Origin: Scalesia atractyloides
Taxonomy: Eukaryota > Streptophyta > Magnoliopsida > Asterales > Asteraceae
Reading direction: 5' to 3'
Length of the DNA: 64,000 nucleotides
Assembly: GCA_947069175.1 (NCBI GenBank)
Contig: CAMTDV010000023.1
Location: 85,632,391-85,696,390, forward strand
Part shown: piece after piece, positions 1 to 12,443 of the stretch
Position numbering within the stretch: the stretch's first letter is position 1
How the letters are laid out: each line of letters opens with the position of its first letter
Position numbers and translations under genes: made by a program
The notes under the pieces: generated by a model
Told to the model about the DNA's origin: nothing
Databases searched by the model: none
What the model saw: the letters and a program-made list of their open reading frames with translations, nothing else

Positions 1-1616
1 TCCATAATTATGCCATCTTTGACCAAAACGCCCTTCTTACATAAATCAAGGTTTTAATGATAATAAACTTGAAAGTGAGTTCCTACTGATGTAATATTAT
101 AAGTAAGAATATTTGGGATGTTAAACCAAGTTATAAACTGAGTTTTCAAACAAGTCCTTAAACTATGTCGATAAATGACGGTTTTAGCTCTTGTGGCTTA
201 AAAAATGGTTTTAATCAAATCTTTTCAAAGTAAATCATTTACCTACTGATATGTTATATTAAATAACATGTTTTTAAACATTTTAATCTGACCTTAATGT
301 CAGTTTTCGTAAACATCACTTAGAAACGTCATTTTACGACATAAGCATCGTTTCGGCGCATAGTATGGTTTTAAACCATATTATTGACCAAGACTTGTTA
401 CCTACTGATTTAAAACTTATTTCAAAAATATTTATAGTAGGTACATGTTATAAATTCAGAATCCAAAATAAATTATAAACTATATGTAAAATGACCAAAA
501 TGCCCCTTCGGTGCATAGTTTGATCATAAAGGATAATTTACACATATAATTGACATCCTACAGATATTATATCATAAATAAAGTATTTTTTCTAGAATAC
601 TTATGACTATAACATGAAAATTATATTCAAGTTCCTTTATTACGATATACAATTACCAAAATGCCCTTATGAGGCATAATTTCGTTTTAAAACCTTAACG
701 GGCATACAAGTTGATATCCTACTGATATCTTAACTTATTTAAAGTATAATGGCATGTAGAACTTGTCCATGACTTATCCGGTTACCCGATATCGCTAATA
801 TGCGCACGGTTACGTATATGTAACTATTTTACGGAAATTAACCGAAACGGGTTTAACCTTGTCATTTAAGTCTCAAAATCCAGAATGTTAATAGTTTACC
901 CATATTAAACAAGTCAAGGTACTATTGGGATTAAACTACATTCTATCCAATCATCGTTTAATCTAGCGTCATACGTTTTGATCAAGTACGCTAGTCGGTC
1001 TAAGTCTATGACTTAAATAAGACTGTTAGTATTTAATTGGTTAGTTTATGCCATAATCCAGACTAGGGACTTGCCGGTAAATGCTATCTGCACTTAGTCC
1101 TTTTTGTGTACGGCTGAGTTATTAAAAAAAAATTAAAGAAGACTAGCTCAGGTAAATACTCTCGACTTATTTCCCATATACGGGCTTGGGTTACGGTAAT
1201 TATTACCGCTTGGTCGGAAATGGGATTAATCGAAAGCCGGTTCGGAATAGAATCGCATATTCTGTTTTAATCAGTTTTGTTTGATAATTTAAACATCGGG
1301 GGTTAACTACCTGTCCTGGAATATCCTCGGATCATTACAATCGAATTGGCCAGACCTTAGCGCGGGTGTAGGACATACACCCAATAGACGCTCAATTATG
1401 CATTCCCACAAGGTTGGGAGGAACTGACTCCTTCATGAGTCCAAAGTGGTGTGTACATTAATTGTGTCTCGGTTTTGTGCCAAGCCCCGTATGTATGACA
1501 AACATGTAATCTGTTAACAAGGTTGGATGGTCAATTAACCCAAGTTATAAAAAGATTTTTGTACGGATACGCACCTAAAACATTTTTGAAATGTTTTCAA
1601 AATGAGTTCAGTTGGG
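1..1616 (+). repeat. Partial gypsy LTR, copy G1
   Basis: The stretch is nearly the same as 7767-9385, from the first base of the window to about 1616, with scattered substitutions and small indels. No coding capacity is visible. It is read as LTR sequence because the related copy at 7767-9735 ends in GTGTGACA and is followed by GGG, the arrangement expected just before an iMet primer-binding site. The left end lies outside the window. Orientation follows that copy. Confidence 0.6.
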
Positions 1617-2480
1617 TCCATGCATCATATTATCAAGCATTGACTCCTGAAACATATGTGAAAAGAGAGTCAACATAAAATGCCGGCGAGTACATAGGTT
1701 TTGTGTGTGTGTCAAATTCGTGGCTTTGTATACATATTGCAACACCACGTTGACTACAAGAGTTGTTAAGTGAAAACCTCGTATCAAAAGTGTTTGATAT
1801 TGCAATACAATTAACCAACTAAAACAAGTTGGTTAGAGTTGTGAAAACCTTGTAGTCATGAATCTTGACCAATACGTTTCTTTTGTAAAATAAACTTGTA
1901 ATAGATTATTCAAAAGAAAACTTCGTATGGTTTATGTCTTTAAATGAAAATCATTGTGTGACATTGTTCAAAACCATTTGTCCTGTTATAAACCATTTGT
2001 CTGTGTTATAAATCAATCGTCTTGTCATAAACCAATTGTCCATGTCATAAACAAATCATCCATGTTTTTAATTGTGAAAACTTTTGATCGTTCTTTAATG
2101 GACACATTTCAAACCTGTGTTGACTATACCACCAAAGGGTCTTTTTAACTAGGCTAACAAATCAACAAATGATTTGTTAATCAGAAACAGTTTCTGTCAT
2201 TACCCAAACTTCCACCAAATCAAGTGAACCGTCCGATAGTGGGATTGTCAGTCCTATGGTACCATAACTACTACTGGTCGGCTTGGCCAAAGCTAATGAA
2301 TGTCATTCGTGTTATGGATAACGCATCAACAAGTTGTTCACATTATTGAAATTGTATTGTTTAATATATAAACCATAGACATGTTTTTGAAAACTTGGAA
2401 ATGATTTTGCACATATGAGTCACCCCAAAACATTTGAAAAACATAAAAGAGGGGAACTATGTATTCACTTTGAGGCATAA
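1617..2480. other. Unassigned stretch with short degenerate repeats
   Basis: No gene is seen. It separates two LTR fragments. At 1971-2062 a degenerate unit of about 22 bp (containing ATAAACCATTTGTC and variants) occurs four times. The short ORFs here have no recognisable content. Confidence 0.4.
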
Positions 2481-3085
2481 TTTCATTTTAAACTTAACGG
2501 GCATACAAGTTAATATTCTACTGATATCTTAACTTATTTAAAGTATAATGGCATATAGAACTTGTCCATGACTTATCCGGTTACCCGATATCGCTAATAT
2601 GCGCACGGTTACGTATATGTAACTATTTTACGGAAATTAACGAAATGGTTTAACCTTGTCATTTAAGTCTCAAAATCCGGAATGTTAATAGTTTACCCAT
2701 ATTAAACAAGTCAAGGTATTTTGGGATTAAAATACATTCTATCCAATCATCGTTTAATCTAGCGTCATACGTTTTGATCAAGTACGCTAGTCGGTCTAAG
2801 TCTATGACTTAAATAAGACCGTTAGTATTTAATTGGTTAGTTTATGCCATAATCCAGACTAGAGACTTGCTGGTAAATGCTATCTGCACTTAGTCCTTTT
2901 TGTGTACGGCTGAGTTATTAAAAAAATTAAAGAATACTAGCTTAGGTAAAACTCTCGACTTATTTCCCCTATACGGGCTTGGGTTACGGTAAATTATTAC
3001 CGCTTGGTCGGACATGGGATTAATCGAACGCTCGGTTCGGAATAGAGATCCGCATATTCTTTTTAATAGTTTTGTTTGATAATTC
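2481..3085 (+). repeat. Partial gypsy LTR, copy G2
   Basis: It matches 690-1290 of copy G1 and 8450-9055 of copy G3. It begins inside the LTR at the TGAGGCATAATTTC segment and stops abruptly at 3085, where reverse-oriented pol sequence starts. Both ends are therefore truncated. Confidence 0.6.
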
Positions 3086-3834
3086 AATGAACTCTATAAC
3101 TAGCCAATCCTAAGAAACTACGAACTTCCGTTGGGGTCTTGGGCACTTCCCAATTCATTATGGTCTCAATTTTGGCAGGATCCACTTGGATACCACCTCA
3201 CTTACCATGTGTCCAAGAATTGGACTTCTCTAAGCCAAAATTCGCATTTAGAGAATTTTGCATAAAGTTTCTCCTGTCTTAATAATTCTAGGATGCATCG
3301 AAAGATGTTTTCACGTGATCATCTTGATTACGAGAATAGATAAGTATGTCGTCTATGAAGACAATGACAAACTTATCTAAATACGGTTTGCAGACTCTAT
3401 TCATGAGATCATGAATGATGCCGATGCATTTGTGAGCCCAAAAGGCATCACTAAGAATTCAAAATGACCATAGCGGGTCCTGAAGGTTGTCTTAGGAACA
3501 TCTTCACTTCTAACCTTCAGTTGATGATTTCCTGATCTTAAATCTATTTTAGAAAAGTAACTAGCTCCTTGAAGTTGGTCGAATAAATCATCAATCCTGG
3601 GGAGAGGATATCTTTCTTAATGGTTAGCTTTTTCAGCTCCCTGTAGTCGATGCACATTCGCATCGAACCGTCTTTCTTCTTTACAAACAGAATAGGAGCT
3701 CCCCAAGGTGAGGAACTAGGCTGAATAAAGTCTTTTCCAAGAGTTCGTCCAATTGAAGTCTTAGCTCATTCATTTCGGTTGGAGCTAGCTATATGGAGCT
3801 CTAGCTACGGGTGTTGATCCTGGTATAATATCTA
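3086..3834 (-). pseudogene. Ty3/gypsy reverse transcriptase fragment
   Basis: Translated on the minus strand, broken frames give typical gypsy RT blocks: a GAPILFVKKKDGS-like segment followed by CIDYRE near 3640-3700, and the catalytic FIDDILIYS motif near 3331-3363. The downstream PTEVRSFLGLASYYR-like block lies near 3110-3150. No open frame spans the domain, so it is a decayed fragment. It continues in order from the protease block at 3835-4570 and lies opposite in orientation to the neighbouring LTR and gag pieces. Confidence 0.8.
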
Positions 3835-4570
3835 TTATGAACTCCACTTGCCTATCTTGAGGTAGGCCTGGTAATCTTCAGGGAAAACATCGGGATACTC
3901 CGAGATAACTGGTTGATCTTCAAGGTTTGGCTTTGGTTCATTTATGGTAAATTGTGCCATATAGATGACACAACCTCTTCTCAAATACTTGGATGCCTTA
4001 AATAATGACACCTTGTCCGACAATCCATAGTGTGAATCTCCAGGGATGGTGATTATTTCACCAGATGGGGTTTTATTTCGATGACTTTTTATCACAGCAA
4101 TGCGGGCTTGGTTATGAGATAACCAATCCATGCCTAAGACAGCATCGAACCCCGCCAATTTCATTGGCAAAAGAGAGATAGGGATGGAATGATTCTTAAT
4201 GAATATAGAGCATCCATCAAGAATGGAAGAAGCAATTTCTAAGGTTCCATCGCGAGTTCTATCTCATAAATTTTGTCTAGAGTTCTTATGGGTAATTTTA
4301 ATAGTTTACTAAACTTATGGCCAACAAATGATTTATCTGCACCCGAATAAAAAAGAACTCTATCATAAATATCATTAATGGGGAAAGTACTTGTTATGAC
4401 GTTGTTGTCATTAACGGCCTCCCTATCATTCATTTGAAAAGCACGTGCATTTCCCTTCTTGGCCTCTCCAGGCTTTCCTCATTACTTTTGGGTTTCTTGT
4501 GGCAATTGTATGTTATATGCCCTTTTTCGTTGCAATTTGCAATCTAAGGTCTTATGCCCCTTTCTCTTGT
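3835..4570 (-). pseudogene. Gypsy aspartic protease fragment with degenerate zinc-knuckle remnant
   Basis: Two minus-strand open segments (3835-4170 and 4239-4433) encode the same protease as 11301-12040 on the plus strand, including the VLGMDWL block of retropepsins. A frame break separates them. The catalytic DSG(A) triad of the other copy reads YSGA here, so the active-site aspartate is lost. Upstream (4450-4570) a GHKTLDC-like remnant suggests the end of a gag zinc knuckle. Dead copy. Confidence 0.8.
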
Positions 4571-4584
4571 AGATACCATAGGGT

Positions 4585-4597
4585 TGGTATCAGAGCC
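4585..4597 (+). other. Primer-binding site for tRNA-iMet
   Basis: TGGTATCAGAGCC is the usual plant LTR-retrotransposon primer-binding site, complementary to the 3' end of initiator methionine tRNA. It lies about 155 bp before a gag-like ORF in the same direction. The LTR expected directly upstream is replaced by the inverted protease block, so the junction is rearranged. Confidence 0.8.
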
Positions 4598-4751
4598 AAC
4601 GTTTGAGAGAATTAAACACTAGCCTCTTGTGTTTAGTCTCAAACTTACACGAGCACATCCCTTAGACTTCCGAGTCTAGGCATTGACCTAGGGATTATTC
4701 ATTTCATTATTAAGTTATTAGTATTATTTTTAAATTGAATCTTAACAGAAA

Positions 4752-5820
4752 ATGCCGCCACGTGTGAGAGGACAAAGTGGACGAGGAAAAGGTCCAATGA
4801 GGGGAGGACCATCGGAGTGTATTCCTCCTCAACCTCATAATTCAGATGCATACCAAGAATCAGGAGATTCATCTCCATGGCAACCAGCGAGACGTTCCGT
4901 CTCTAATAGACACTCGCCCTCACATTCCCAAAACTCTTACCACTCACACACTCCTACCATTCTCACCATTCCCATTCTCACCACTCCTACCATGAAGAAT
5001 TTAACCCCAACCATTATCTTAACACGCCTCCAGACGATCAAAATCAGTTGGACCAACCACACCCTATGGACGAGGACTCCGACCCGGAGATGCCGCCGTC
5101 GGGATCAAATGTGCATCCATTGAAATTTGAGCGATTCAAACTCATATGCCGGATCGCCCTACCAAGGTCCTAATGAGTGGGACCAATATTGGAACAATTC
5201 ACCTTTGCCCACACACCTTCCATCACTCTCAACCACCTCCTGTTCAATAAGATGTCCAACCGGTGGACCAACCTCAACCACCACCTGAACCACCAAGGAG
5301 GAAGCGTGGAGCAAGTATGTCGGTACGTGCCGGACAAAGGTCGGGATCGCTACCACCTTTACCCAACTCCTACCCCACAATACAAGAGGACCCACAAATG
5401 GGTGGACCCTCTAATGTTCCACCTATAGTGGAACCAACACCAACACCTGCTGTTCAACAACCACCAACGGGTTATACTAACCCAATTCCCATATCCAGAC
5501 ACGTCTGGATATGGTCCTTTTAACCCGTCTACACCGGTAGACTATCAAGCATGGTAGCAAGACCCCTACATGCAGGCGGTTATGCACAATGCACTTTACC
5601 CGTCTCCTTTCCCACCTACTTATCCCTGGATACCCAACTTATGGGTACCAGTATCCGGTTTTCCACACCACAACCACAACCTCCGCCACCACTAGAGGCC
5701 ATTAATGAGGCCTTAGAAAGGATGAAAGAAATGCAGCAACAGGCAGAGAAAACGGAGAAGAAGACGAATAAGTTCTTCAAGAAACTCTCCAAATTGGTCA
5801 AGGGAAAGAAGGACAAGTGA
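4752..5820 (+). pseudogene. Broken gag-like ORF of a gypsy element
   Basis: The first open segment (4752-5123) begins with an Arg/Gly-rich MPPRVRGQSGRGKG stretch that I associate with gag ORFs of Asteraceae gypsy elements. Later segments in shifted frames (5177-5523 and 5551-5820) are Pro/Gln-rich and end in a Lys-rich tail (KLSKLVKGKKDK). At least two frameshifts separate the pieces. The start follows the iMet primer site at 4585. No zinc knuckle or pol follows in this orientation, so the element was deleted or non-autonomous. Confidence 0.6.
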
Positions 5821-6309
5821 AGTCTCTTCTAAAAATATGTAGTCCCTGCAAGGACATTGTTATTTCTTTAGTCCCTGCGTGGACACTTTTATTTCTTTAA
5901 GTCCTTGCATGGACAAGTTTATTTCATTTTTCTAGTATTGTAATTTCTTATGGAAATTTTAATGAAGTAATTTTGGAATTATATATATATGTAATTCATC
6001 CTCTTGAAAACAAGCGCTCGATTTTGCTCGAATTTATGCTCTGCTATATAATTCCTAAAGACCTTAATAGATTGATTATGCCAAGTGGCGCAGACCACAC
6101 ATTGGCCAAGAAGTGATAGTTAAGTACGAAGGGGTCTTCTATCAGGATAGTTAAGGGAAGTTATCCTTCTATCCAGAGTAAGGGACTAGCTCCAAACCTC
6201 CAAGGTCGTTAAGGTTGAAGGTGACCGGGATCATTCATCAATTATTAAGGTACTCTTATGTAACAATAAGAAATGTTCACACTCTTGGTAGTGTGGCTTG
6301 AGGAACCAC
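5821..6309. other. Untranslated 3' region with short repeats
   Basis: No gene. Right after the gag-like stop, a GTCCCTGC(A/G)NGGACA motif of about 36 bp period repeats three times (5838-5915). AT-rich sequence and non-coding DNA of the same element follow. Confidence 0.5.
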
Positions 6310-6885
6310 ACTAATCGTCAGGCCAATGTGCCCAATTAATTGTCCAACGGGACAGGCTTATATGCCATGTACATCTGATATGATGTAGGCCAATGTGCCC
6401 AATTATCCGAAGGGATAGGCTGATATGCCATTGTACATCTATTATGATGTAGGCCAATGTGCCCAATTATCCGAAGGGATAGGCTGATATGCCATTGTAC
6501 ATCTGTTATGATGTAGGCTAATGTGCCCAATTATTCGAAGCGATAGGCTGATATGCCATTGTACATCTGTTATGATGTAGGCCAATGTGCCCAATTATCC
6601 GAAGGGATAGGCTGATATGCCATTGTACATCTGTTATGATGTAGGCCAATGTGCCTAATTATCTGAAGGGATAGGCTGATATGTTGTACATCTGATATGA
6701 TGTAGGCCAATGTGCCCAATTAATTGTCCAATGGGACAGGCTGATATGCCATGTACATCGGATATGATGTAGGCCAATGTGCCCAATTAATTGTCCAACG
6801 GGACAGGCTGATATGCCATGTACATCTGATATGATGTAGGCCAATGTGCCCAATTAATTGTCCAACGGGACAGGCTGATATGCCA
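6310..6885. repeat. 64-67 bp minisatellite, about nine copies
   Basis: A tandem array whose unit starts AGGCCAATGTGCCCAATTA and ends CATCTGTTATGATGT. Two subtypes alternate in blocks: one with ATCCGAAGGGATAGGC (64 bp) and one with AATTGTCCAACGGGACAGGC (66-67 bp). The open frames in this stretch are by-products of the repeat. Confidence 0.9.
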
Positions 6886-6910
6886 TATATATATATATAT
6901 ATTACATATG

Positions 6911-6942
<32 letters not shown>

Positions 6943-6943
6943 A
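6886..6943. repeat. AT-rich microsatellite
   Basis: (TA)n with interspersed TG/CA steps, directly at the end of the minisatellite array. Confidence 0.9.
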
Positions 6944-7766
6944 TGTCCAATATGACCTGCCAAGGTGCCCAATTATTATGTCCATTAGGGACAAGCCTAT
7001 GAGCTATATAATAGTCAATAATGACAATGACAGTTGTGACATTGCGATCCACTGTCCAATAATATATGGACTACATCCAAATTGTAAATTGCTTATGATG
7101 GTCCTATTAAGACCTAGGCCAAATATAAATAAGTTAAGCCTAAGAGTTGTGATGTTATTCACACTAGTATAGACAATTGATTGTTATATCCAATCTTGAA
7201 AGCCGATATGGTTAATGTGCCATGGCTAAATGAAGTTTCATTGGTATATAGAAACCAAGACTTAAAGATGGCTAAATGTCAAGCGTTTTTGTAAAACGCT
7301 TTGACTTTTGGTTAAGACCATTATGGTCCAGCCATTGTTCGAAATATAACATGGCTAAGTGATCGTAATAAGGTAGGTGTTAGTCCCTATAAAGGGCACC
7401 TACTGAAGATCACGTTTGCTAGACCAATTGACGGGTCAAAGTTATTTTATTAAAAAGTCAAACAGGCCATTTTAGGAAAATTTATAAATTGATCTTATAT
7501 ATGTTATGAAACCTGTTTTGACACTTAAACAAGTTTTTAATAATTATTAGAACATGTAAGAACATGTTCGGCTCGTCAATTTCAGTTCTAGGGTCGGTTC
7601 GCAACCGAAAGTCGTGAAGTTTGACTTCTGCTTTGACTCTCGATTCTGACCCGATTTAGATTAGTTAGACACTGATTTAAAGTTGCATTATGATCATAAT
7701 ATAATGTAGCATAGCCCTCTGAGGTTATATTACATGATCATAATCAGAATCAAGTTTATGCGCAAG
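6944..7766. other. Non-coding stretch before LTR copy G3
   Basis: No gene recognised. Early part holds degenerate relatives of the minisatellite unit (CCAAGGTGCCCAATTATTATGTCC near 6960, in pieces). The start of LTR G3 must lie somewhere here or upstream, but no LTR boundary could be fixed because copy G1 is cut by the window edge. Confidence 0.4.
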
Positions 7767-9735
7767 TTCCATAATTATGCCATCTTTGACCAAAACGTCC
7801 TTTTTACATAAATCAAGGTTTTAATGATAATAAACTTTAAAATGAGTTTCCTAATGATGTAATATTATAAGTAGGATTATTTGGGATGTTAAACCAAGTT
7901 ATAAACTGAGTTTTCAAACAAGTACTTAAACTATGTCGATAAAAGACGGTTTTAGCCCTTGTGGCTTATAAAATGGTTTTAATAAAATCTTTTCAAAGTA
8001 AATCATTTACCTAATGATATGTTATATTAAATAACATGTTTTAAATATTTTAATCTGACCTTAATGTCAGTTTTCGTAAACGTCACTTAAAAACGACATT
8101 TTACGACATAAGCTTCGTTTCAGCGCATAGTATGGTTTTAAACCATATTATTGACCAAGACTTGTTACCTACTAATTTTAAAACTTAATTTAAACATATT
8201 TACAGTAGGTACATGTTATAAATTCAGAATCCCAAATAAATTATAAACTATGTGTAAAATGACCAAAATGCCCCTTCGGTGCATAGTTTGGTCATAAAGG
8301 ATAATTTACACATATAATTGACATCCTACTGATATTATATCATAAATAAAGTATTTTTCCAAAATACTTATGACTATAACATTAAAACTATATTCAAGTT
8401 CCTTTATTACGATACACAATTACCAAAATGCCCTTATTAGGCATAATTTCGTTTTAAAATCTTAACGGGCATACAAGTTGATATCCTTCTGATATCTTAA
8501 CTTATTTAAAGTATAATGGCATATAGAACTTGTCCATGACTTATCCGGTTACCCGATATCGCTAATATGTGCACGGTTACGTATATGTAACTATTTTACG
8601 GAAATTAACCGAAACGGGTTTAGCCTTGTCATTTAAGTCTCAAAATCCAGAATGTTAATAGTTTACCCATATTAAACAAGTAAATGTATTGTTGGAATTA
8701 AACTACATTCTATCCAATCATCTTTTAATCTAGCGTCATACGTTTTGATCAAGTACGCTAGTCGGTCTAAGTCTATGACTTAAATAAGACCGTTAGTATT
8801 TAATTGGTTAGTTTATGCCATAATCCAGACTAGAGACTTGCTGGTAATTGCTATCTGTACTTAGTCCTTTTTGTGTACGGCTGAGTTATTAAAAAAATTA
8901 AAGAAGACTAGCTTAGGTAAATACTCTCGACTTATTTCCCCTATACGGGATTGGGTTACGGTAAATTATTACCGCTTGGTCGGAAATGGGATTAATCGAA
9001 CGCCGGTTTGGAATAGAGATCCGCATATTTCTGTTTTAATCAATTTTGTTTGATAATTTAAACATCGGGGGTTAACTACCGTGTCCTGGATATCCTCAGC
9101 TCATTACAATCAAAATGGCCACGACTTTAGCACGGGTGTAGACATACACTCGATAGACGATCAATTATGCATTCCCACAAGGTTGGGAGGAATTGACTCC
9201 TTCGTGAATCCAAAATGGGGTGTATGTTAATTGTGTCTCGGTTTTCATGCCGAGCCCCGTATGTAAGACAAACAAGTAAATCTGTTAACAAGGTTGGACG
9301 GTCAATTAACCCAATTTATAAAAAGATTTTGTGCTGATACGCACCTAAAACATTTTTGAAATATTTTCAAAATGAGTAAGTTGGGTGTATTTTCCAGCGA
9401 AAGCTGACGTATTTTCAAAAGACTAATCTACAGGTACAATACGAAAGTAGGCCGGAAGTGCTCGGTAGTGATAGGGATCTTGCAAATCCTAAATCTGCCC
9501 AAAGTCTGTTTTATATTCTTTCCATGTATATTTTATGATCCGCCTGTGGAACTTCTATTACAAGCCTGTATATTATTTTGTCTTTTCGAACACTCGGTTT
9601 GTAATAGTAATTTTACCCCAAGACTTCCGTTGTGCCGTGTTTAATTGACCATGATGATTATCAACTGATGTCACGATATCCCCACTCGGGCCCTCCGGTG
9701 TATGGATTTCGGGGTTGGAAATCCGTGGTGTGACA
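7767..9735 (+). repeat. Gypsy LTR, copy G3 with preserved 3' end
   Basis: Best preserved copy of the LTR family seen at 1-1616. It ends in GGTGTGACA (9735), followed by GGG, as expected for LTR-spacer-PBS, but the primer site is absent. Instead an inverted segment follows. A TGTCACGATATCCCC block shortly before the end recurs at 11231 in copy G4. Confidence 0.65.
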
Positions 9736-9737
9736 GG

Positions 9738-9864
9738 GTTAAGGTCAGATTAAAATGTTTAAAACATGTTATTTAATATAACATATCAGTAGGTAAATGA
9801 TTTACTTTGAAAAGATTTGATTAAAACCATTTTATAAGCCAAAAGGGCTAAAACCGTCATTTAT
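9738..9864 (-). repeat. Inverted LTR segment
   Basis: This is the reverse complement of the LTR part seen at about 170-300 (and 7940-8070), running from TTAAGGTCAGATT to ATTTATCGACATA. It then passes straight into forward LTR sequence that also starts with CGACATAAG. The switch point therefore sits on a 7-base microhomology (CGACATA). Confidence 0.75.
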
Positions 9865-11300
9865 CGACATAAGTGCCGTTTCGGTGCATAGTATGGTTTT
9901 AAACCATATTATTGACCAAACTACTGATTTCAAAACTTATTTTAAAGATATTTACAGTAGGTACATGTTATAAATTCAGAATCCCAAATAAATCATAAAC
10001 TATGTCTAAAATGACCAAAATGCCCCTTCGGTGCATAGTTTGGTCATAAAGGATAATTTACACATATAATTGACATCCTACTGATATTATATCATAAATA
10101 AAGTATTTTTCCAGAATACTTATGACTATAACATTGAAATTATATTCAAGTTCCTTTATTACGATATACAATTACCAAAATGCCCTTATGAGGCATAATT
10201 TCGTTTTAAAACCTTAACGGGCATACAAGTTGATATCCTACTGATATATTAACTTATTTAAAGTATAGTGGCATATAGAACTTTTCCATGACTTATCCGG
10301 TTACCCGATATCGCTAATATGCGCACGGTTACGTATCTGTAACTATTTTACGGAAATTAACCGAAACGGGTTTAACCTTGTCATTTAAGTCTCAAAATCT
10401 AGAATGTTAACAGTTTACCCATATTAAACAAGTCAAGGTACTGTTGGGATTAAACTAAATTCTATCTAATCATCGTTTAATCTAGCGTCATACGTTTTGA
10501 TCAAGTGCATAGTCGGTCTAAGTCTATGACTTAAATAAGACCGTTAGTATTTAATTGGTTAGTTTTTGCCATAATCCAGACTAGAGACTTTACCGGTAAA
10601 TCTATCTGCCTTGATCCTTCTTTAGTGAGTTACTTAAAGAAATGGATACTAGGAATACTCTGATTATTTCTATTAAGGCTTAGTACGGTAATATGCTTGG
10701 TTATTTCCTCGATAAGGCTCGTTGGTTTATTCGTTCGGTGGAAATGGATAACGAAGGTTCGGAATCAGATGATCTATTTTGATCCTTGTTTTGTTTTGGT
10801 AATTTTAAATATCAGGTTACTACCGGTCCGGTATATTGCCACAATCGAAATGGCCAACTTTTGGGTGTAGGCATACCTGATAGACGCTCAATTATGCATT
10901 CATTGAGAATTATTTTGTGATCCAAATGTTGTGACTTAATTTCTCGGTTTTCTACGAAATAAGCCGTAAATCTGTTACAGTGGACGGCAATAACCAAGTT
11001 ATCAAAAGATTTTTTGATAATCTTTTGAAATTTATGAATTGGTGTATTACAGCGTGTTTGATAATTCGTAATACGAAATCCGAGCGATAGTGGATCTTGC
11101 AATCTATTAATCGAGACCGTGGATTTATAACTATATTATTGTATTTTCGAACATTCGGTTTGTAATAGTAATTTTACTCCAAGACTTCCGATGTGCCGTG
11201 TTTAGTTGAACATGATGATTATCAACTAATGTCACGATACTCCCCACCCGGGCCCACCGGTGTATGGATTTCGGGGTTGGAAATCGGGGTGTGATAGGGT
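9865..11300 (+). repeat. Gypsy LTR, copy G4, internally deleted
   Basis: Forward copy that follows G3 from its CGACATAAG segment onward, with several internal deletions between 10590 and 11230. It ends GTGTGATA GGG TTGG, the decayed LTR end plus spacer, after which protease sequence starts immediately. Leader, primer site and most of gag are missing. Confidence 0.6.
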
Positions 11301-12040
11301 TGGGAAACCCAAAAGTAATGAGGCAAAGCCTGGAGAGGCCAAGAAGGGAAATGCCCGTGCCTTTCAAATGAATGCTAGGGAGGCCGTTAATGACAACAAC
11401 GTCATAACAGGTACTTTCCCCATTAATGATATTTATGCTAGAGTTCTTTTTGATTCGGGTGCAGATAAATCATTTGTTGACCATAAGTTTAGTAAACTAT
11501 TAAAATTACCCATAAGAACTCTGGACAAAATTTATGAGATAGAACTCGCCGATGGAACCTTAGAAATTGCTTCTTCCATTCTTGATGGATGCTCTATATT
11601 CACTAAGAATCATTCCATCCCTATCTCTCTTTTGCCAATGAAATTGGCGGGGTTTGATGTTGTCTTAGGCATGGATTGGTTATCTCATAACCAAGCCCGC
11701 ATTGCCTGTGATAAAAAGCTCATCGAAATTAAAACCCCATCTGGTGAAATGATCACCATCCCTGGAGATTCACACTATGGATTGTGGGACAAGGTGTCAT
11801 TATTTAAGGCATCCAAGTGTTTGAGAAGAGGTTGTGTCATCTATATGGCACTGGTTACCATAAATGAACCAAAGCCAAACCTTGAAGATCAACCAGTTAT
11901 CTCGGAGTATCCCGATGTTTTCTCTGAAGAATTACCAGGCCTACCTCCAGATAGGCAAGTGTAGTTCAGAATAGATATTATGCCAGGATCAACACCCATA
12001 GCTAGAGCTCCATTTGCCTACAAATTAACCATGGTTAAGG
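11301..12040 (+). pseudogene. Gypsy aspartic protease with start of RT
   Basis: An open frame (to 11964) encodes a retropepsin-like protease: FDSGADKSF with intact catalytic Asp, then VLGMDWLSHNQ. After the stop at 11964 a short FRIDIMPGSTP-like stretch marks the start of RT, which is cut at about 12040. The same region occurs on the minus strand at 3835-4433. The fragment is fused upstream to LTR copy G4 and downstream directly to the reductase promoter. Being truncated on both sides, it cannot be functional in an element. Confidence 0.8.
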
Positions 12041-12443
12041 AGGGTAGGTGTGGCTAACCATTGTAGTTGGGTAGGTGACACTCTACATAAAACCCCCTTA
12101 AGTCGGGCCCTTTCTCCCAACCACCCCTACCAATTCGAGAATCTAGAGAGAGAAAGCTTAACAAAACTAAACTTTTGTTCTGATTTTCTCTCTCTAAACG
12201 TCTGTTCTCGATTGTCGTCATCTCACAGAGCTCAAAAACACTCTTTTTCTCTCTCTAAACGCCAATTCTCGATTCGATTTGCCGGCGAACAGTCGATTTG
12301 TTGTGATTTCACAGAGAATCTAGAGAGAGAAAACTTAGCACTAATTTTCTCTCTCTAAAAGCCGATTTTCTATTCGAATTTACCGGATTCTCGCCGGCGA
12401 ACACTCGTTTCGTCGTGAAACTGTTGAATTCGTAACGGAAATA
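12041..12443 (+). promoter_or_regulatory. Residual promoter and CT-rich 5' UTR of the reductase gene
   Basis: Only about 400 bp separate the retrotransposon fragment from the ATG. The second half is rich in TTTCTCTCTCTAAA blocks (near 12182, 12253 and 12346), typical of plant 5' UTRs. The block with AATCTAGAGAGAGAAA occurs twice (near 12139 and 12318), so the leader is internally duplicated. A convincing TATA box was not found. ATACATAAAA-like sequence near 12085 is only a weak candidate. Confidence 0.5.

Noticed and set aside
6336..7052. Several minus-strand ORFs over 6336-7052
   Set aside because: They are translations of the minisatellite and the AT repeat.
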